From Methylococcales bacterium (GTDB lineage Bacteria; Pseudomonadota; Gammaproteobacteria; Methylococcales; Methylomonadaceae): a stretch of 17,195 nucleotides of DNA. Below, in pieces: positions 1-7,487 of the stretch (position 1 is the stretch's first letter; the number at the start of each line of letters is the position of its first letter). The notes under the pieces are model-generated. The model was not told the DNA's origin, searched no databases, and worked only from the letters and a program-made list of their open reading frames with translations. The translations under genes were made by a program, and so were the position numbers. Location: NCBI GenBank assembly GCA_023134955.1, contig JAGLUC010000389.1, positions 1-17,195 of the forward strand. The letters run 5' to 3'.

Positions 1-236
1 CAATTAACGCTGACATTGAGTTTTCCGCCTTTAAACCAGCTAATTTCTCCTCTAGGGTAATCAAATTCCAGTGTCTTATCCCACGGTTTACTCCAGTCCA
101 GGAATTTTTTGGCTTGTTCTGACCAGAATGCTTCTGGGTCATCAATAGAATGTTGATATAGTGTTTGATAAGTTTCTTTTGAAAAATAGGTGTGTTGACT
201 TATTTCTGATTTGACTGGATATATTTTTTCTGACAT
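1..236 (-). CDS. acs: Acetyl-CoA synthetase, N-terminal fragment (cut by window edge)
   Basis: The frame opens with ATG at 236 and runs leftward off the window, giving about 78 residues. The peptide begins MSEKIYPVKSEI and contains DDPEAFWSEQAK, DWSKPWDK and ISWFKGGKLNVSVN, the usual order in the N-terminal part of AMP-forming acetyl-CoA synthetases, which activate acetate to acetyl-CoA through acetyl-AMP. The adenylation core and the regulatory lysine lie outside the window. A TAGG Shine-Dalgarno-like string sits about 8 bases before the ATG. The gene follows gluQ by 35 bases on the same strand, so it may share its transcript or have its own promoter. Assignment to Acs is firm for the family; propionyl-CoA synthetase is less likely from this N-terminal pattern. 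Confidence 0.85.
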   Translation of the reverse strand, partial: MSEKIYPVKSEISQHTYFSKETYQTLYQHSIDDPEAFWSEQAKKFLDWSKPWDKTLEFDYPRGEISWFKGGKLNVSVN

Positions 237-271
237 TTTTAAACCTAAGTTGTAAGTTTTTTTGGATTACC

Positions 272-1186
272 TTAAATAATCTGCTGCTTAATTGCACGGA
301 TTTTTTTTAAAGGAGCAACTTGCCAGTGAGCAATCGCCCAATCAAGTAATTCTTTAATAGATGCTTTTTTTAACTGAGGAGGAGGGTTTTGATTTAATAA
401 TTCTAGTAACAAAAACAATGTCTTTTCGGGCTTTTCAGTAGAAACCGCTTGCGCTAGATTTTGTTTGCTTAACTTGACATCATTTTTTCCTGTAATGACA
501 GGGAAATGACAGTATTGTGGTGTTGGATAAGTTAGTAATTGTTGCAAGAATATTTGCTTAGGGGTTGAGTCAAGCAAATCAAAGCCTCTAACAATATGAG
601 TGATGTTTTGTTGATAATCATCAATCACAACAGCTAGTTGATAAGCAATAATGTGATCTTTTCGGCTGATAATAAAATCACCGTGATCAGAAGCTATTGC
701 GCAATTGTGTGTGCCTTGTAATTGATCTTCAAAAATCATATCAATGGCTTGTGATTTTATTCTTAATGAATGAGGTAAGTCCTGGTGGTTTATTTGGGTT
801 TTAAGGCAAAAACCTGGATAGATAGAAGATGAGTAGGGCGATAGCATTTTACGAGAGCAGCTACAAGGATAAACCAAATGTTGTTTTTTTAATTGATCGA
901 CAACAGTATGGTAGCTTTCTTGATGCTTACTTTGATAGTAAATTGGCTCATCCCAATGCAGTCCATAGCTGTCAAGCGTATGAATAATGCTGTCAGATGC
1001 GCCTGGAGCATTACGATAATGATCTAAATCATCAATGCGTAACAGCCATTTCCCATTATTTGCGTGGGCATGCAGAAAACTGGCCAGGGCTGCATAAAGT
1101 GAACCTAAGTGTAGTGAGCCAGTAGGGGATGGAGCAAATCGACCTATATAGTTTGAAACCTTTGCAAGGTTCATATTTTTCTTCAT
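272..1186 (-). CDS. gluQ: Glutamyl-Q tRNA(Asp) synthetase
   Basis: The 304-residue protein is a truncated glutamyl-tRNA synthetase lacking the anticodon-binding domain. Family enzymes activate glutamate and attach it to the queuosine at the wobble position of tRNA(Asp). Visible signatures are the class I synthetase stretch RFAPSPTGSLHLGSL (residues 16-30, HLGS standing for HIGH), zinc-site residues C108, C110, Y123 and C127, and KLSKQ in place of KMSKS in the C-terminal third. Length matches the family. It lies downstream of dksA on the same strand, the classical dksA-gluQ pairing, with a 70-base gap. The ATG at 1186 is used here; a second ATG at 1174 (MNLAKV) is equally plausible, since neither has a strong ribosome-binding site. 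Confidence 0.95.
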   Translation of the reverse strand: MKKNMNLAKVSNYIGRFAPSPTGSLHLGSLYAALASFLHAHANNGKWLLRIDDLDHYRNAPGASDSIIHTLDSYGLHWDEPIYYQSKHQESYHTVVDQLKKQHLVYPCSCSRKMLSPYSSSIYPGFCLKTQINHQDLPHSLRIKSQAIDMIFEDQLQGTHNCAIASDHGDFIISRKDHIIAYQLAVVIDDYQQNITHIVRGFDLLDSTPKQIFLQQLLTYPTPQYCHFPVITGKNDVKLSKQNLAQAVSTEKPEKTLFLLLELLNQNPPPQLKKASIKELLDWAIAHWQVAPLKKIRAIKQQII

Positions 1187-1256
1187 GATCTGCTGTTAAA
1201 ATAGTTTTAAAGAAAAGTCTATTCCATGCAAAGGTCTAAATTTATATAGGGATCGC

Positions 1257-1688
1257 TTAGCCCATTTGTTTTTCTCGGATTTCATCTAATGTTTTGCAGT
1301 CTATACATAACACTGCAGTTGGACGCGCTTCAAGTCTACGTATGCCAATCTCAACACCACATGAATCACAAAACCCGTAGTCTTCTGATTCAATAGTTTT
1401 AAGAGACTCATCTATTTTTTTAATCAGCTTACGTTCTCTATCACGAGTTCTTAACTCCAGACTAAACTCAGATTCTTGAGTTGCTCTATCATTTGGGTCT
1501 GGAAAATTAGCAGCATCATCTTGCATGTGGTGAACGGTACGATCAACCTCTTGCATTAGTTCATTTTTCCAATTGTTAAGAATTGTCTCAAAATGCTCTG
1601 TCTGAGCATCATTCATGTATTCTTCACCTTCCTTTTCTTGGTAAGGCTCAAAACTGAATGGTGTATTATCAGTTTTAGAATCTGTCAT
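1257..1688 (-). CDS. dksA: RNA polymerase-binding transcription factor DksA
   Basis: The 143-residue protein acts with ppGpp in the secondary channel of RNA polymerase to set stringent-response transcription. The N-terminal part is a helical coiled coil. Its tip carries DPNDRATQE, matching the D-x-x-D-x-A catalytic tip of E. coli DksA. The C-terminal part has a four-cysteine zinc finger, CDSCG followed by CIDC, and ends EIREKQMG. The block from the tip to the C terminus is very close to the E. coli protein, and the length is near its 151 residues. The start is well supported: AGGAG lies 7 bases before ATG 1688. gluQ follows on the same strand. Confidence 0.97.
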   Translation of the reverse strand: MTDSKTDNTPFSFEPYQEKEGEEYMNDAQTEHFETILNNWKNELMQEVDRTVHHMQDDAANFPDPNDRATQESEFSLELRTRDRERKLIKKIDESLKTIESEDYGFCDSCGVEIGIRRLEARPTAVLCIDCKTLDEIREKQMG

Positions 1689-1726
1689 TCACTAACTCCT
1701 GAGTGAGATGTTTAAAAAACTGCGCA

Positions 1727-1755
1727 TTTTTACCAGAAAAAAAAGCTTATGGCAA
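1727..1755 (-). promoter_or_regulatory. Candidate sigma-70 promoter of dksA
   Basis: On the minus strand, TTGCCA (1755-1750) is followed by a 17-base spacer and TAAAAA (1732-1727), with TGG just before the -10 as in an extended -10. Transcription would begin near 1720, giving a leader of about 30 bases that includes AGGAG. The -10 matches the consensus at only 4 of 6 positions in AT-rich DNA, so this is a suggestion only. Confidence 0.35.
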
Positions 1756-1797
1756 GAAATTTGTTAAAATTTATTATGTGAAAAATTGGGATTATTA

Positions 1798-2961
1798 ATG
1801 AAAACTGAGATAGCACAAAGGATGAAAGGCTTTTCCCCTTTTTATGTAATGGAATTATTGCAACGAGCAAAGCAGTTGCAGGCAGAAGGTAGAGACATTG
1901 TTCATATGGAAGTGGGTGAACCCGATTTTTCTACACCGGAAATTATTGTTGAAGCGAGTTTAAAGTATATTCAAATGGCTGAGGTAAAATATACGGAAGC
2001 TGCGGGTTTACCTGTGTTAAGAACGGAAATTTCAAAGTATTATAAAAACACTTATGCCGTTGATGTAGATCCAAAGCGTATTTTTATTACTCCAGGCGCA
2101 TCAGGTGCTTTTTTATTAGCCTTGGGGGTTACCTTAAATCCAGCTGAAGAAATTTTAATGGCTGACCCTTGTTATCCCTGTAATAATAATTTTGTTCAAT
2201 TGTATGGGGGGAAAAGTAAATTTATAGGTGTTAATGCAAATAGTGATTATCAATTGACTGCCGATTTAATTAAACAAAACTGGACGAAAAATAGTCGAGG
2301 GGTATTAGTTGCGTCACCTTCCAATCCAACAGGTACAGTTATATCTGAGGTTGAATTAGGTAATTCTATACAGCAAGTGAATGAGTTGGCAGGGTGTTTT
2401 TTTTCTGATGAAATTTATCATGGTTTGGTATATGGTAAAAAGGCAAATTCTGCACTTGAATTTAGTGATGAGGTGTTTGTAATCAATAGTTTTTCAAAAT
2501 ATTTTTCAATGACTGGCTGGCGTATAGGCTGGCTGGTGGTGCCTGAATATTTTATAGACCCTGTTGAAAGATTGGCGCAGAATATTTTTATATCGACAGC
2601 GACACATTCACAATATGCTGCATTAGCAGCTTTTACAGATAAAAATATTTTAGAGCTAGAGCATAGAAAACAGCAATTTGAAAAAAGAAGAGATTTTTTG
2701 TATGAAAATTTATTAAGATTAGGCTTTGAAATTGCTGTTAAGCCAGAAGGTGCTTTTTATATTTATGCCAATTGTGCAAAATTTACTGATGATAGTTTTC
2801 AATTTGCCAAAGACTTGTTGGAACAGCAAGGTGTGGCAGTAACACCAGGAAAAGATTTTGGCGATAATTTGTCAAATATTCATTTACGATTTGCATATAC
2901 TGCTTCAATCGCTAAAATGACGGTGGCAATTGAACGATTAGAAAGGTTTTTATGTCAGTAA
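1798..2961 (+). CDS. Class I/II PLP-dependent aminotransferase
   Basis: A fold-type I aminotransferase of 387 residues from ATG 1798. A TTG four codons upstream (1786) is also in frame, but ATG is preferred because GGGA precedes it at workable spacing. Signatures in order: the GEPDF substrate-loop motif (residues 40-44), SPSNPTGT (173-180), SDEIY (203-207), the PLP lysine K234 in SFSKYFSMTGWR, and a C-terminal HLRFAYT arginine that binds the substrate carboxylate. These place it among aspartate or aromatic aminotransferase-like enzymes, but the substrate cannot be read from sequence. The stop overlaps the next gene, a rhodanese, by 10 bases, so the two are translationally linked. A general biosynthetic or sulfur-linked amino acid role is possible but unproven. 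Confidence 0.9.
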   Translation: MKTEIAQRMKGFSPFYVMELLQRAKQLQAEGRDIVHMEVGEPDFSTPEIIVEASLKYIQMAEVKYTEAAGLPVLRTEISKYYKNTYAVDVDPKRIFITPGASGAFLLALGVTLNPAEEILMADPCYPCNNNFVQLYGGKSKFIGVNANSDYQLTADLIKQNWTKNSRGVLVASPSNPTGTVISEVELGNSIQQVNELAGCFFSDEIYHGLVYGKKANSALEFSDEVFVINSFSKYFSMTGWRIGWLVVPEYFIDPVERLAQNIFISTATHSQYAALAAFTDKNILELEHRKQQFEKRRDFLYENLLRLGFEIAVKPEGAFYIYANCAKFTDDSFQFAKDLLEQQGVAVTPGKDFGDNLSNIHLRFAYTASIAKMTVAIERLERFLCQ

Positions 2962-3275
2962 TACAAATTTCAGCGAAGGATTTGCAGAAGAAAATAGAAA
3001 ATGGGGGAGATATGATTCTTTTGGATGTCAGAGAGCCCAATGAATTTGAATTTGCTCATATTGAAGGAAGTTTATTGATACCCACGAAGCAAATTCCACA
3101 GCGAATAGAAGAGATTGATTCAGTTGTCGATTGTGTGGTAATTTGTCACCATGGTATGCGTAGCCAGCAAGTAGCAGTTTTTCTATCTGACTCAGGCTTT
3201 AGCAATATCCATAATCTAAGTGGTGGCATTGATGTATGGTCTGTAGAGTGTGATAATACCGTATTAAGATATTAA
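2952..3275 (+). CDS. Single-domain rhodanese-like sulfurtransferase
   Basis: A 107-residue cytoplasmic protein made of one rhodanese domain, with no signal peptide. The LLDVREPNEFEFAHIEGS block (residues 23-40) is the family's CH2A-like N-terminal motif. The active-site loop is CHHGMRS with catalytic C65. Single-domain rhodaneses of this kind carry persulfide sulfur to acceptors such as thiamine, tRNA-thiolation or cofactor-assembly proteins. The start ATG lies inside the aminotransferase 3' end (10-base overlap), and the DUF3581-like gene follows after 13 A/T-only bases. No acceptor protein is encoded next to it, so the partner is unknown. GlpE-like is an alternative name, but the loop does not single it out. 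Confidence 0.9.
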   Translation: MSVIQISAKDLQKKIENGGDMILLDVREPNEFEFAHIEGSLLIPTKQIPQRIEEIDSVVDCVVICHHGMRSQQVAVFLSDSGFSNIHNLSGGIDVWSVECDNTVLRY

Positions 3276-3288
3276 AAAAAAAATTATT

Positions 3289-4008
3289 ATGTTTTTAAAA
3301 GAATTTTACTCAGGGACTGACGATAGACTTAATATTTCTGCCGAACAAGGCAGTCTTTTTGCAAAAGAAATGGCTAATGACTTTAATCCACTTCATGATA
3401 TGGATGCAAAACGTTTTTGTGTGCCTGGTGATTTACTATTTGCCATAGTGCTGGAAAAATATGGTTTAAGTAAAGAAATGACTTTTACTTTTACAGGAAT
3501 GCTAGGACATGGAGTCACTTTAGATTTTCCTGAAACGGATGCAGACCAGTTTGAGGTTGATGGCAGTAATGGTAAAATAATTCTTCAAGTTAAGCGTAGT
3601 GGCGAACGTGTACAAGATAAAGCTTTGGTTGAAGCTGTTATCCGTGATTATGTGGCTTTTTCTGGACATAATTTTCCTTACATCCTGGTTCCATTAATGG
3701 CTAAAGAAAACGTCATGATTAACTTGACGCGTCCATTAGTGATGTATGACAGTATGACTTTAGAGTTTGATCACCTGGACTTTGACAAACCTAAAGTAGA
3801 AATGTTAGATCCAGAATTAATCGTTAATGGTAAACGAGGCGTTGCTCATTTCAATTTTCAGATTAAATCAGGTGATAAAGTGGTCGGTAAAGGTTTTAAA
3901 AAAATCGTTATCAGTGGTATGCGGCAATATGAAGAGGGTCCTATGCAGGCATTTGTTGATAATTACCTGGCAAGAAAAGAAACTTATTTAAATGCCATGG
4001 ACAAATAA
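3289..4008 (+). CDS. DUF3581-like conserved protein
   Basis: A 239-residue soluble protein without signal peptide or membrane segments. It resembles the DUF3581 family of uncharacterised gammaproteobacterial proteins in its opening (MFLKEFYSG), the FAKEMANDFNPLHD stretch near residues 25-38 and the following KRFCVPGDLLFA. The DFNPLHD segment looks like the hydratase motif of MaoC-type hot-dog enzymes (D-x-N-P-x-H-x-D), which suggests a hot-dog fold acting on, or derived from, acyl-thioester enzymes; that is inference from a short motif. It is the third gene of a close plus-strand run after the aminotransferase and rhodanese. The upstream sequence is nearly all A/T with no clear Shine-Dalgarno sequence. 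The family name is from memory and the function is unknown. Confidence 0.75.
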   Translation: MFLKEFYSGTDDRLNISAEQGSLFAKEMANDFNPLHDMDAKRFCVPGDLLFAIVLEKYGLSKEMTFTFTGMLGHGVTLDFPETDADQFEVDGSNGKIILQVKRSGERVQDKALVEAVIRDYVAFSGHNFPYILVPLMAKENVMINLTRPLVMYDSMTLEFDHLDFDKPKVEMLDPELIVNGKRGVAHFNFQIKSGDKVVGKGFKKIVISGMRQYEEGPMQAFVDNYLARKETYLNAMDK

Positions 4009-4055
4009 TTTACTTGGTAATTAATTGACCTGGTTTTCTGATTAAGGATTGGGGT

Positions 4056-5300
4056 TTAAAGTTGAACTTCAAAAGGCTCTACTGTCACTGTTTCTCCTTT
4101 TCTAACACCCTTTGAAGCTACGGGTAAAACAATATAACAATTGGCTTTACTCATTGCGCTCATAATATTAGACCCCTGCCCACCAGCAGACTCTACAAAG
4201 AATTCTCCCGATTCATTTTGAGATAAAACCCCTCGTTGATATTCTTCTCTTCCTTTGCCTTTTTTTAAGGTACTCATACAAACAGCTTTAAGCTTAAAAG
4301 GCTTTTTAATCGCTAATCCCGATAAATATTGTAATGCTGGCACTACTATTTTATGGAAAGTTGCAATTACAGAGACAGGATTCCCTGGAAGACCAAAAAA
4401 ATAACAGTTTTTAATTTTTCCGAAGGCTAAAGGTTTGCCAGGTTTTATAGCAATTTTCCAGAAACCGACATTACCACAATGATCTAATATTTCTTTAATA
4501 TAATCAGCATCACCAACCGATGCGCCGCCTGTAGTAATAATGACATCGTATGACTTTGATGCGGCAAGCAAGGTTTTCTCAAGCAGTGTTTTGTCATCAG
4601 CCACAACCCCTAAATCATAAACATTGATATTGTGATCACTCAATAAGCCACTGAGCGCATATCTATTACTATCAAATATTTGCCCTGATTTTAAAGATTG
4701 GCCTATTGAACATAATTCATCACCCGTTGATAAAAAAGCTATGTTGAGTTTTCTTTTAACAGATATGTCATAAATACCGGCTGAGGCTAAAAGTCCAAGG
4801 TCAATTGCTGATATTTTTTTAGGGGCAGATAATAACTCAGTTCCCTTTTTTATATCACTACCTGCTAATCGAATGTTTTGTTTAGCCATAGTGTTTGCAG
4901 GAAAGCTAATTATTTCCCCCTGTTTTTTTATCTGTTCTTGCATAATGACGCTATCAACGCCTGCTGGTATAACTGCGCCAGTAAAAATCCTGATACATTC
5001 ATTTTTTTTTAATTGACCAACATATGGTTTGCCTGCCCAGGATGTGCCGACTAAAGATAAGCTGAACTTTTGCTGGGGTTTTATATCAATACTGGCAAAA
5101 GCATAGCCATCCATTGCAGAGTTATGATCAAATGGGATATTGATAGGGGAGAAAGGTGTATCTGATAAAATGCGTCCAAGGGCATTTTTTAATGTTACAC
5201 GTTCTTTTTCTTGAATAGGGCTAATAGTCTGCTTTATTTTTTTTAATGCAAGCTCGATAGAAATAAGACCTTTGGATTCGATACTGCAAGCATCTGTCAT
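4056..5300 (-). CDS. moeA: Molybdopterin molybdenumtransferase MoeA
   Basis: A 414-residue protein that inserts molybdate into adenylylated molybdopterin, the last step of molybdenum cofactor assembly. Visible landmarks are NSAMDGYAF (residues 60-68), FTGAVIPAGVDSV (106-118), the SxGDEL motif STGDEL (191-196), TTGGASVGDADY (256-267, the MoaB/MogA-like domain III signature), KPGKPLAFG (286-294) and GLPGNPVS (303-310). Length is normal for the family. Its ATG overlaps the mobB stop by 4 bases on the same strand, indicating a mobB-moeA operon with coupled translation. Presence of the pair implies that the organism makes at least one molybdoenzyme; none is encoded here. Confidence 0.96.
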   Translation of the reverse strand: MTDACSIESKGLISIELALKKIKQTISPIQEKERVTLKNALGRILSDTPFSPINIPFDHNSAMDGYAFASIDIKPQQKFSLSLVGTSWAGKPYVGQLKKNECIRIFTGAVIPAGVDSVIMQEQIKKQGEIISFPANTMAKQNIRLAGSDIKKGTELLSAPKKISAIDLGLLASAGIYDISVKRKLNIAFLSTGDELCSIGQSLKSGQIFDSNRYALSGLLSDHNINVYDLGVVADDKTLLEKTLLAASKSYDVIITTGGASVGDADYIKEILDHCGNVGFWKIAIKPGKPLAFGKIKNCYFFGLPGNPVSVIATFHKIVVPALQYLSGLAIKKPFKLKAVCMSTLKKGKGREEYQRGVLSQNESGEFFVESAGGQGSNIMSAMSKANCYIVLPVASKGVRKGETVTVEPFEVQL

Positions 5301-5866
5301 TTTTGATGACCTAAAAAACGCTTTAAAATAAATAAGGCAATTTGCTCGGGATGATTAATGTCTAACAGGACAGGAAAACAAAGCTCTGGAATTTTTGTTA
5401 ATGGCAATCCAGTATTAGATTGAGTTAGAGTGAATTTTTCATCAGTTGCCAAGGCGATAATATCAGGGTCAGTAGGAAATATCAGAGTCTTTTGTAAAGA
5501 AGGTCGGTGTAGCTCTATTTTGGGAAAACTTTCAGCCTTAAATCCTTCGACTAGGATTAAATCAAGTTCAGACTGCTCAAAAGCCTTTAATTGATCATCT
5601 AATTTTGGCTCTTTAATGTTGTTAAATTCAGTGATTATGGCGCGTCTATGACTGGAAACCAGCATAACCGGGCTTGCTCCCGCTTCTCTAAGCCGATAGC
5701 TATCTTTACCGGGTTTGTCAATTTCAAAGTTATGGTGACTGTGTTTAATTAGCCCAATACGTAAACCAGATTGTTTTAATAGTGGAATTAGCTTGCTAAG
5801 TAAAGTTGTTTTCCCTGTTCCGCTGAAAGCAGCAAAGCCTAGGATAGGGATATGAGCATTTTTCAT
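5297..5866 (-). CDS. mobB: Molybdopterin-guanine dinucleotide biosynthesis protein MobB
   Basis: A 189-residue P-loop GTP-binding protein that assists MobA in making the molybdopterin guanine dinucleotide form of the cofactor. The Walker A loop is GFAAFSGTGKTT at residues 10-21, followed by IGLIKHSHHNFEID and the DSYRLREAGA segment, both characteristic of MobB. DLILVEGFK supplies the conserved VEGF-K element. The size is close to the 170-175 residues of E. coli MobB. It is the first gene of the operon with moeA (4-base overlap) and is divergent from the J-domain gene across about 130 bases. mobA is not nearby. Confidence 0.93.
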   Translation of the reverse strand: MKNAHIPILGFAAFSGTGKTTLLSKLIPLLKQSGLRIGLIKHSHHNFEIDKPGKDSYRLREAGASPVMLVSSHRRAIITEFNNIKEPKLDDQLKAFEQSELDLILVEGFKAESFPKIELHRPSLQKTLIFPTDPDIIALATDEKFTLTQSNTGLPLTKIPELCFPVLLDINHPEQIALFILKRFLGHQK

Positions 5867-5995
5867 TAAATGTATTTAACTAGAGTCGTGAGGCAATATA
5901 TTCTAGGGTATTATACTCTTTATGCTCAAGAATCCTCAGTCCTAAGCGAGTATCTTGTTGCGTAAAATACAAACGATTGCATAAGGGAGTTGTCT

Positions 5996-6481
5996 TTGAT
6001 CAGGATATATTTAATATTAGCTATAATTGTTCTGGCATTTTTTTTGTTACAAAAGTTTTTAAAAATGTCTGCAGAAGCCAGGTCAAAAATATTAAAAAAA
6101 ACAGGCTTAGGTTTATTTTTAGCTGTGATAGTTTTTTTTATCGCAACGGGCAGATTAAATTGGTTATTTGGACTGATAGGGATTTTTGTGGCTTTTGTTA
6201 TTAGAATATTTCCTTATATGATGCGTTATATGCCTCAGCTATATAGGCTTTGGACTGTTAACCCCTATCAGTCATCAGCTGCTGGCAATACCGCTCAGTA
6301 TGCTGAAAAAATGAGCAAACAAGAGGCTTATGAAGTTTTGGGGCTCATGCCTTCAGCAACAGAAAAGGAAGTTATTTTGGCTCATAAAAAATTAATGCAA
6401 AAAATACATCCAGACCGAGGTGGCTCTGATTACTTGGCAGCTAAAATAAATCAAGCTAAAAAGGTATTGTTGCAGAAGTAA
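5996..6481 (+). CDS. Membrane-anchored J-domain protein
   Basis: About 161 residues. The N-terminal half is very hydrophobic, with likely membrane segments near residues 2-18, 37-50 and 57-74. A short linker follows, then a C-terminal J domain (about residues 107-161) with AYEVLGL, the HPD tripeptide at 138-140 and RGGSDYLAAKIN. It should recruit DnaK to the inner-membrane surface. The topology, with a terminal J domain after membrane helices, recalls DjlA/Tim14-like co-chaperones more than DnaJ; the zinc-finger and substrate-binding domains are absent. TTG at 5996 is chosen because AAGGGAG (5983-5989) lies 6 bases before it; the TTG at 5990 directly abuts that site. The gene is 27 bases upstream of the nlpD-like frame. 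Confidence 0.85.
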   Translation: MIRIYLILAIIVLAFFLLQKFLKMSAEARSKILKKTGLGLFLAVIVFFIATGRLNWLFGLIGIFVAFVIRIFPYMMRYMPQLYRLWTVNPYQSSAAGNTAQYAEKMSKQEAYEVLGLMPSATEKEVILAHKKLMQKIHPDRGGSDYLAAKINQAKKVLLQK

Positions 6482-6691
6482 ATAATGATAAAAAAATTTG
6501 ATTAAGCTATGGGCGTGAGCATACGTACTGTGAACACTACTTGTTTTAGAAATTTTCGCAATAGATCGTTAATCCAGGCGATTTTAGCTTTATTTCTTAG
6601 AAGTTGTTGTTTCTCTCTTTTTCTTCTAAAAACAGAAATAAAACAATTATTATTGAATTTTAGTTTTATTCGGTCTTCAGGCTTTTATCAA

Positions 6692-7450
6692 TTGCTTGTT
6701 GGTTTGAGTTTTACGAAACTCATTAAATACCTGTTGTTTATTTTAATTCTTTGTATTTCAGTAGGTTGTGCTTCAAGTAAAAATTATGCCCCTGTTAGAG
6801 GTCATTATAAAAGCCTCATTAATTATAGGTATTACGTTATTAAACAAGGGGATACACTATATTCCGTTGGATTTAGGTCAGGACATGGCTATAAGCACCT
6901 GTCAAAATGGAATAAAATTTTCTGGCCTTATAAATTAAAAATTGGCCAAAAAATAAAATTATTTAAGCCAAAACATAAGCTTAGGAGAGAAAGTAGGAAA
7001 AAAACCAAAAACAAAATACCCGTAAAGAATAAAAAAATATTACAAAAAACTCCAACAATTTCAAAAGTTAACAAAAAGGTGCTAAGGTTATACTGGCAGT
7101 GGCCGATGAAAGGGAGGACTTTAAAAAGTTTTATTCAATCGGGTAGCAAGGGAATTGATATAGGTGGAAAACTTGGGCAGAAAGTGAGGTCTGCATCTTC
7201 CGGAAAGGTTGTTTACAGTGGATCTGGCTTAAAGGGGTACGGTAAGTTGCTTATTATTAAGCATAATTATTTGTATTTAAGCGCGTATGCAAACAATCGT
7301 CGATTACTTGTTAAAGAAGGACAGTTGGTAAAAAAAGGACAGGTTATTGCTGAAGTTGGTCAAACTGGAAATGACAAACCTTTATTACATTTTGAAATTA
7401 GAAAATACGGAAAACCGATAAACCCATTTAACTTTTTACCAAAAAGATAA
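6692..7450 (+). CDS. nlpD: NlpD-type LysM/LytM lipoprotein (degenerate M23 peptidase, amidase activator)
   Basis: An envelope lipoprotein located directly before rpoS, as NlpD is in many gammaproteobacteria. E. coli NlpD activates the amidase AmiC for septal peptidoglycan splitting. In frame are a hydrophobic signal ending ISVGC with the lipid-accepting cysteine (26th residue from TTG 6692), a LysM domain (YYVIKQGDTLYSV onward), a lysine-rich linker and a C-terminal LytM domain with KGIDIGG, KGYGKLLIIKH and LHFEIR. The metal and catalytic histidines appear lost: S replaces the first His of the HxxxD motif, AYANN replaces the usual YAH, and the first His of HxH is Leu. The frame is open back to ATG 6509, but that adds 61 residues with no ribosome-binding site before a lipoprotein signal. 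TTG 6692 or 6704 fits better, so the start is uncertain. Confidence 0.85.
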   Translation: MLVGLSFTKLIKYLLFILILCISVGCASSKNYAPVRGHYKSLINYRYYVIKQGDTLYSVGFRSGHGYKHLSKWNKIFWPYKLKIGQKIKLFKPKHKLRRESRKKTKNKIPVKNKKILQKTPTISKVNKKVLRLYWQWPMKGRTLKSFIQSGSKGIDIGGKLGQKVRSASSGKVVYSGSGLKGYGKLLIIKHNYLYLSAYANNRRLLVKEGQLVKKGQVIAEVGQTGNDKPLLHFEIRKYGKPINPFNFLPKR

Positions 7451-7487
7451 TTTGGCGGTTTATTACGGATAAACTTGGAGTAGAAAA

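Noticed and set aside
5977..6204. Short plus-strand frame overlapping the J-domain gene
   Set aside because: It runs in another frame of a gene with clear J-domain content and has no recognisable features.
6509..6691. Full upstream extension of the NlpD-like frame to ATG 6509
   Set aside because: No ribosome-binding site precedes it and the extension sits before a convincing lipoprotein signal, so a start near 6692 or 6704 fits better. Kept as an open question only.
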